DNA of 8,664 nt. Origin: an uncultured Pseudomonadota bacterium (GTDB lineage Bacteria; Pseudomonadota; Gammaproteobacteria; Burkholderiales; SG8-39). Positions 5,483 through 8,664 of the stretch are shown here, piece after piece. Numbering within the stretch: position 1 is the stretch's first letter; every line of letters begins with the position of its first letter. The position numbers and the translations under genes are program-made. Location of the stretch: positions 1 through 8,664 of the forward strand of contig CAIPGJ010000190.1 of assembly GCA_903864555.1 (NCBI GenBank). The letters are read 5' to 3'. The notes under the pieces were generated by a model. That model was given only the letters and a program-made list of their open reading frames with translations. It made no database searches and was not told the origin of the DNA.

Positions 5483-6475
5483 CTATACCCTTGCCACGCT
5501 GCCCGAGGGCACGATGCCTGCCTCGCGCGCCTTGCGACGGTAGCTGTCCAGGTGGCCGCCGCGCATCACCTTGCCCGGCAGCGGATGGCCGACGATCTTC
5601 TCGGCCTCGCGCGCCACCTCGATCAGTTTCTCCAGGTCGACGCCGGTCTCGATGCCCAGCTCATTGCACAGGTGCACCAGGTCCTCGCTGGGGATGTTGC
5701 CCGGCGCATCCTTGAAGCCGGCATAGGGGCAGCCGCCCAAGCCCGCCACGGCCGCATCGAAATCATCCACGCCCATGTGCAGCGCCGCCATCACATTGGC
5801 CAGGCCCAGGCCACGCGTGTCATGCATGTGCAGATTGATCTTCTGCTCGGGCCACTTGTCCTGCACGCGGCCCACCAGGTGCTGGATGGACACCGGGTTG
5901 GCCCAGCCCATGGTGTCGGCCAGCTGGATCAGCTCAATGTCGACCCCGCCATCCTTCGCGATGCGCATCATCTGGTCGATCATGCGCACCACGTGGTCCG
6001 GGTCGATGTTGCCTTCGTAGTTGCAGCCGAAGGCGGCCATCACGCAGATCTGCGGGGTGGGCACCTTGAGCGCCTGCAGCGCCTCGATGCGGCGCTCGGT
6101 CTCGGCGTAGGTTTCCTCGATGGTGCGGTTGGTGTTCTTCTTCGAGAAGGTTTCGCTGGCGGTGATGCTCAAGCTGCCGAAGACATCGAGCTTGCCGGTG
6201 GCCACGGCACGCGCCATGCCTTCCTTGTTGAGGTAGATGCAGGTGTAGAGCGTGTCAGGACGGCGCTTGAAGCCGGCGGCCACCTGCTCGGCATCGGCCA
6301 TCTGCGGCACCCACTTGGGGCTCACGAAGGAGGTGCACTCGATCTCGGGAAAATTGCACTCGGAGAGCAGATCGATGAGGCGGATCTTCTCCGAGGTCGG
6401 GATGGGGGCCTTCTCGATCTGCATGCCCTCGCGCGGGCCCAGTTCGTGGATGGCGATCTTCTTGGGAAATGTCAT
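5483..6475 (-). CDS. hydroxymethylglutaryl-CoA lyase-family enzyme (DRE-TIM metallolyase)
   Basis: 330 aa TIM-barrel lyase. Characterised relatives split (S)-3-hydroxy-3-methylglutaryl-CoA or similar beta-hydroxyacyl-CoA esters into acetyl-CoA plus a keto acid or ketone, using a divalent metal. Visible signatures: ELGPREGMQIEK (11-22) with catalytic Arg R15; metal-binding H216-x-H218 in NLHMHDTRG; and the active-site loop VAGLGGCPYAGFKDAPGN (243-260) with C249 and N260. Two features depart from HMG-CoA lyase: the metal ligand Asp of GPRDG is Glu (E16), and the loop between GCPY and the conserved Asn is two residues longer. This points to a paralogous lyase with a different acyl substrate. The length is normal and there is no targeting peptide. 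Start at ATG 6475 is supported by GAGGAG eight bases upstream. Second gene of the operon. Confidence 0.9.
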   Translation of the reverse strand: MTFPKKIAIHELGPREGMQIEKAPIPTSEKIRLIDLLSECNFPEIECTSFVSPKWVPQMADAEQVAAGFKRRPDTLYTCIYLNKEGMARAVATGKLDVFGSLSITASETFSKKNTNRTIEETYAETERRIEALQALKVPTPQICVMAAFGCNYEGNIDPDHVVRMIDQMMRIAKDGGVDIELIQLADTMGWANPVSIQHLVGRVQDKWPEQKINLHMHDTRGLGLANVMAALHMGVDDFDAAVAGLGGCPYAGFKDAPGNIPSEDLVHLCNELGIETGVDLEKLIEVAREAEKIVGHPLPGKVMRGGHLDSYRRKAREAGIVPSGSVARV

Positions 6476-6483
6476 GCCGGCTG

Positions 6484-6489
6484 CTCCTC
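6484..6489 (-). promoter_or_regulatory. Shine-Dalgarno of the lyase gene
   Basis: On the minus strand GAGGAG sits eight bases before the ATG at 6475. It is a strong site, so translation of the lyase does not depend on coupling to the distant binding-protein gene. Confidence 0.75.
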
Positions 6490-6571
6490 AGCTGCGTGCT
6501 TGCTGCGTATTGTGTGTGTGGTCTCGGTGTGGCGCCTGGCGGCCGGTGCGACCTGCCGCGGCCGAGGCTGT

Positions 6572-6597
6572 CTGGCCGGCGCGCTGGCGCCGGCCGG
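6572..6597. terminator. strong GC hairpin between binding protein and lyase genes
   Basis: GGCCGGCGC (6574-6582) and GCGCCGGCC (6587-6595) form a perfect nine-pair stem with a four-base loop, extendable by a G-U and a C-G pair. It begins five bases after the binding-protein stop codon on the minus strand. No T-run follows, so it is not a full intrinsic terminator; it may act as a leaky terminator or as a 3' stabiliser of the binding-protein mRNA, a known device for making more solute-binding protein than downstream enzymes. The rest of this 127-base gap contains only the lyase ribosome site and a short TG repeat (6511-6520). Confidence 0.5.
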
Positions 6598-6602
6598 TCT
6601 GC

Positions 6603-7574
6603 TTACTCCACCGGCACCTTGGCGGTGCGGATGGCCTTGCCCCAGTACTCGAACTCGCTGTCGATGTAGGCGCGGAACTGCTGCGGCGTGGCGGTACCCG
6701 CCTCCAGACCGTTCTTGGCCAGGGTGGCGCGCATCTGCGGCTCCTCGACCATGGCGGTGATCTCGCGGTTGAGCACGCTGACGATGTCGGCGGGCACCCC
6801 GGCCGGGCCGACGAAGCCCTGCCAGGAGGCGCCGCTCAGCGACTGGCCCTGTTCGGTGAAGGTGGCCACATCCGGCGCCGCCGGACTGCGCTTGGCGGTG
6901 GTCACCCCTATCATGCGCACCTGCCCGGCCTTGTGGTTGCCTCCGACCAGCGACAGCGGAATGGTCATCAGCTGGATCTGCCCGGCCACGACGCCGGTGA
7001 GGGCCGGACCCGCGCCCTGGAAGGGCACATGCAGGATGTCGAGGTTGTTCTCGGCCTTGAACATCTCGGTGCGCACATGGGCGGCAGTGCCCACGCCCCA
7101 GGAACCGTAGGCCAGCTTGCCCGGATTGGCTCTCGCATGCGCAATCATCTGGGCGATGGTGGTCACCGGCAGCGAGGGATGCACGATGAAGGCGCTGGGC
7201 AGGTAGCCGACCAGGGCGATGGGGGTGAAGTCCTTGCGCGCGTCGTAGCGCAGGCTCTTCGACAGATGCGGCTGGATGACGTGGTTATTGGCCGTGAAGG
7301 TCATGGTATAGCCGTCGGGAGCCGACTTCGCCGTGAACTCGGTGCCGATCACGCCGCCCGCGCCAGGCTTGTTCTCCACGATCACCGGCTGCTTGAGACG
7401 CTCGCCCAGGCGCTGCGACAACAGCCGCGCCACGACGTCAGTCAGGCCGCCCGGGGGGAATGAAACGATGACCTTGACCGGCTTCACCGGATAATCCGCC
7501 GCCAGGGCGGAAGCGCCTGCCAATGCCATGACGGGTGCCATGGCCGCAATCAGGGTGCGTGCCAGTGTGTTCAT
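6603..7574 (-). CDS. Bug/TctC-family periplasmic solute-binding protein
   Basis: 323 aa, the usual length of Bug (tripartite tricarboxylate transporter receptor) proteins. N-terminal signal peptide: basic start MNTLARTL, hydrophobic core to about residue 20, cleavage likely after ASALA (25). The mature protein begins with the family signature YPVKPVKVIVSFPPGGLTDVVAR (28-50), followed by QPVIVENKPGAGGVIG, the PDGYTM motif and VPFQGAGPALTGVVAGQIQLM of the second lobe. The family binds carboxylates, amides or aromatic acids in the periplasm; specificity cannot be read off. No TctA/TctB membrane components are next to it, so this is an orphan Bug that must share a transporter or act in sensing. 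First gene of the operon, with ribosome site GAGGGG and a sigma70-like promoter upstream; position before CoA-activating and cleaving enzymes suggests it captures their substrate. Confidence 0.94.
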   Translation of the reverse strand: MNTLARTLIAAMAPVMALAGASALAADYPVKPVKVIVSFPPGGLTDVVARLLSQRLGERLKQPVIVENKPGAGGVIGTEFTAKSAPDGYTMTFTANNHVIQPHLSKSLRYDARKDFTPIALVGYLPSAFIVHPSLPVTTIAQMIAHARANPGKLAYGSWGVGTAAHVRTEMFKAENNLDILHVPFQGAGPALTGVVAGQIQLMTIPLSLVGGNHKAGQVRMIGVTTAKRSPAAPDVATFTEQGQSLSGASWQGFVGPAGVPADIVSVLNREITAMVEEPQMRATLAKNGLEAGTATPQQFRAYIDSEFEYWGKAIRTAKVPVE

Positions 7575-7579
7575 GATGT

Positions 7580-7585
7580 CCCCTC
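7580..7585 (-). promoter_or_regulatory. Shine-Dalgarno of the Bug gene
   Basis: GAGGGG on the minus strand, five bases before the ATG at 7574. It supports this start, which also gives a well-formed signal peptide. Confidence 0.75.
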
Positions 7586-7672
7586 GTTGTCGTTGATGGT
7601 TTGTTCTGGATGCATGACCCGGGCTGCCGGGGCGCTGGCACGGTCTCGAAGCCGTATTCCAGGAAGCGGTCG

Positions 7673-7701
7673 ATCATAGTGGCCGCCTCCATTCGCGTCA
7701 A
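7673..7701 (-). promoter_or_regulatory. near-consensus sigma70 promoter of the Bug-lyase-ligase operon
   Basis: On the minus strand TTGACG (7701-7696) is followed after exactly 17 bases by TATGAT (7678-7673): five of six matches to both consensus hexamers and optimal spacing. Transcription would start near 7666, giving a leader of about 90 bases before the Bug ATG. The element lies in the 180-base gap after the DUF547 gene, so the operon need not depend on readthrough. No clear operator dyad overlaps it. A promoter this close to consensus in GC-rich DNA is unlikely to be accidental, but the start site is inferred. Confidence 0.7.
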
Positions 7702-7754
7702 ACCTGCCCGACGTGACTGGACGCTGCAACCTTGAGCATCCGTGCGGCCGCGCT

Positions 7755-8597
7755 TCAACCGCCCGCGTCGTTCAACACCCAGTCGTATTCCAGAAACCTG
7801 ATCGGCAACCGGCCCGAGCGGATGGCCTGACGGTCTTCATCGCGATCGGCCAGCAGAGGGGCGTGCTGACCGAAAAACTGCTGCAGCGAGTGGATGCCGC
7901 GCTGACCACCTGAGAAGTCGCCTCCGTACCACTCGAAGATCTGCGACACCTCCAGCGCGCCCGGCACGTGGCGGTTGCGGCGGCGGTCGGAGAGGAAGCG
8001 CGCGGTTTGCTCGTCAAGCTGGCGATCGAGGTTGGCCGCGGTGTAGGCCTCCTCGCGCAGGGCCGGGCAGCCGATGGCGGCGCAGTTCACCGCAAAGTGG
8101 ATGCGCGGGTCATCGAAGGCGCCGGGCGCGCGTATGGTTTCATGCTCGATGCCATCCAGGTGCTGGGGCGCACCGAACAGGGTGAAGAAGCGGTCCTTCC
8201 ACGGATTGCCGAACACCCGGCCGAAGTCGCGCATGGATTTCAGGTCCGGGTAGCGGCTCAGCACTTTCTCGACGGTGAAGGCGTTGTAGGCATTGATGAG
8301 GAAAGCCAGGCGCTGCGGCCGGGACCACTGCTGATACTCCGCGCGTGACACCGCCGACACGCCGGCCAGGTACTGCTGCAGCACCGCCCGCTCGGCGGCG
8401 AACCCGCGATAACGCACAAGCGTGGCACGGCCGCCATCCTGGACCACGACATGCCGCGTGAGCAGCGCATGCCAGGCGGCATGGCCGTGGTCGAACGCAT
8501 CCCGCTCCCGGAGCGGCTGGGCCTGCGCAGGCAATACCAGCCAGGACAGCCATAGTGCCAGCACCAGCCTGCGCAGCAACGAAGCATGCAAGCTCAT
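7755..8597 (-). CDS. DUF547 domain-containing exported protein
   Basis: 280 aa with an N-terminal signal peptide: basic LLRR, a hydrophobic stretch at 11-23, cleavage probably after PAQA (26). The remainder matches DUF547: LAFLINAYNAFTVEKVL (97-113), the core HFAVNCAAIGCPALREEAY (167-185) with Cys 172 and Cys 177, VSQIFEWYGGDF (217-228) and the terminal IRFLEYDWVLN (266-276). The family is widespread in bacteria and plants, and its biochemical role is not established. Export to the periplasm or envelope is inferred from the signal peptide. The start ATG at 8597 overlaps the stop codon of a likely upstream reading frame (ATGA), suggesting translational coupling with the gene that runs off the window. 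It is followed by the operon promoter at 7673-7701 and no clear terminator, so it probably belongs to a different transcription unit from the Bug operon. Confidence 0.9.
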   Translation of the reverse strand: MSLHASLLRRLVLALWLSWLVLPAQAQPLRERDAFDHGHAAWHALLTRHVVVQDGGRATLVRYRGFAAERAVLQQYLAGVSAVSRAEYQQWSRPQRLAFLINAYNAFTVEKVLSRYPDLKSMRDFGRVFGNPWKDRFFTLFGAPQHLDGIEHETIRAPGAFDDPRIHFAVNCAAIGCPALREEAYTAANLDRQLDEQTARFLSDRRRNRHVPGALEVSQIFEWYGGDFSGGQRGIHSLQQFFGQHAPLLADRDEDRQAIRSGRLPIRFLEYDWVLNDAGG

Positions 8598-8664
8598 CGC
8601 CCTGAGTCTTCGCCACGGGCGTCCGTGTCAGCGCCAAAGGCCTTGCGCCGGTCCCGCAGCAGCG
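8594..8664 (-). CDS. probable C-terminal end of a gene truncated by the window edge
   Basis: On the minus strand an open frame enters from the window edge and ends at a TGA (8596-8594) that overlaps the DUF547 start as ATGA. The 22 visible residues (LLRDRRKAFG followed by a hydrophilic tail ending in DSGR) are basic then acidic, like many C-terminal tails. The overlap is the usual sign of a cotranscribed upstream gene, but one of the other two minus-strand frames is also open here, so this is a context-based call and no function can be assigned. Confidence 0.4.
   Translation of the reverse strand, partial: LLRDRRKAFGADTDARGEDSGR

Larger units (their letters stand above)
2838..7574 (-). other. 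putative five-gene operon for CoA-dependent degradation of an organic acid
   Basis: Five minus-strand genes in transcription order: Bug binding protein, HMG-CoA-lyase-family enzyme, FAS1-like dehydratase, MaoC/HTD2-like dehydratase, acyl-CoA ligase. Gaps are 127, 8, 2 and 4 bases, and the last three genes are practically contiguous, with ribosome sites of downstream genes overlapping upstream stop codons. A sigma70-type promoter at 7673-7701 precedes the first gene and no further promoter was seen inside. Together they suggest uptake, thioester activation, hydration and C-C cleavage of a carboxylic acid. No regulator or membrane transporter subunit (TctA/TctB-like) is present. The operon call is inference from spacing and orientation. 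Confidence 0.75.

Noticed and set aside
6511..6520. (TG)5 repeat ahead of the lyase gene as a phase-variation tract
   Set aside because: Too short, outside any promoter or coding region seen, with a normal ribosome site downstream.
5552..7463. Overlapping plus-strand open frames of about 400 codons opposite the lyase and Bug genes
   Set aside because: No recognisable motif, low-complexity composition, and they run through two well-supported genes and their intergenic gap.
7643..7678. FLEYG coding similarity in the Bug leader to the FLEYD near the DUF547 C-terminus, suggesting a partial duplication
   Set aside because: Only about 13 bases match and the flanks differ; the start codon lies within the -10 hexamer. 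Most likely chance.
1..8664. Insertion sequence, integrase, CRISPR, toxin-antitoxin or phage defence system
   Set aside because: Every strong frame belongs to metabolic or envelope families; no direct repeats, transposase motifs or spacer arrays were found.

Overview
The window is GC-rich, gene-dense chromosomal DNA that looks betaproteobacterial, most likely Burkholderiales (Alcaligenaceae- or Comamonadaceae-like). This rests on a stand-alone Bug/TctC-type solute-binding protein next to CoA-dependent acid catabolism genes, an arrangement greatly expanded in that order, and on strong GC bias with long antisense shadow frames. Taxonomy is inference; there is no rRNA or marker gene. I see no mobile element, CRISPR array, tRNA or rRNA.

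Layout, left to right. Positions 1-128 hold no gene but carry two palindromic structures downstream of a minus-strand metallophosphoesterase (129-884, SbcD/Mre11-like fold with a complete metal-ligand set). A divergent intergenic region (885-1113) contains GC stems followed by a T-run, and a short dyad. Two plus-strand genes follow: an alpha/beta hydrolase-fold protein (1114-1932) whose nucleophile position is Ala, and an Asp/Glu/hydantoin racemase-superfamily protein (1985-2821) with no cysteine at all. They converge, over a small hairpin, on a five-gene minus-strand operon.

The operon, in transcription order from 7574 down to 2838, is: Bug periplasmic binding protein, HMG-CoA-lyase-family enzyme, FAS1-like dehydratase (N-terminal hot-dog half), MaoC/HTD2-like dehydratase (C-terminal hot-dog half), acyl-CoA ligase. 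A near-consensus sigma70 promoter (TTGACG, 17 bp, TATGAT) lies upstream at 7673-7701. Genes two to five are 2 to 8 bases apart; the first two are separated by 127 bases containing a strong GC hairpin, which may set binding-protein mRNA above enzyme mRNA. Read as a pathway: capture a carboxylate in the periplasm, activate it to a CoA thioester, hydrate an enoyl-CoA to a beta-hydroxyacyl-CoA, cleave it to acetyl-CoA (or acyl-CoA) plus a keto compound. The logic parallels bacterial itaconate degradation and the HMG-CoA branch of leucine catabolism, but the gene set matches neither, so the substrate is unknown.

The right end holds a secreted DUF547 protein (7755-8597, minus) and, overlapping its start by an ATGA junction, the probable last 22 codons of another minus-strand gene that runs off the window.

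The most interesting points are the unassigned acid-degradation operon, the Asp-to-Glu change in the metal-binding GPRDG motif of its lyase, and the adjacent plus-strand pair in which both proteins lack their superfamily's canonical catalytic residues.
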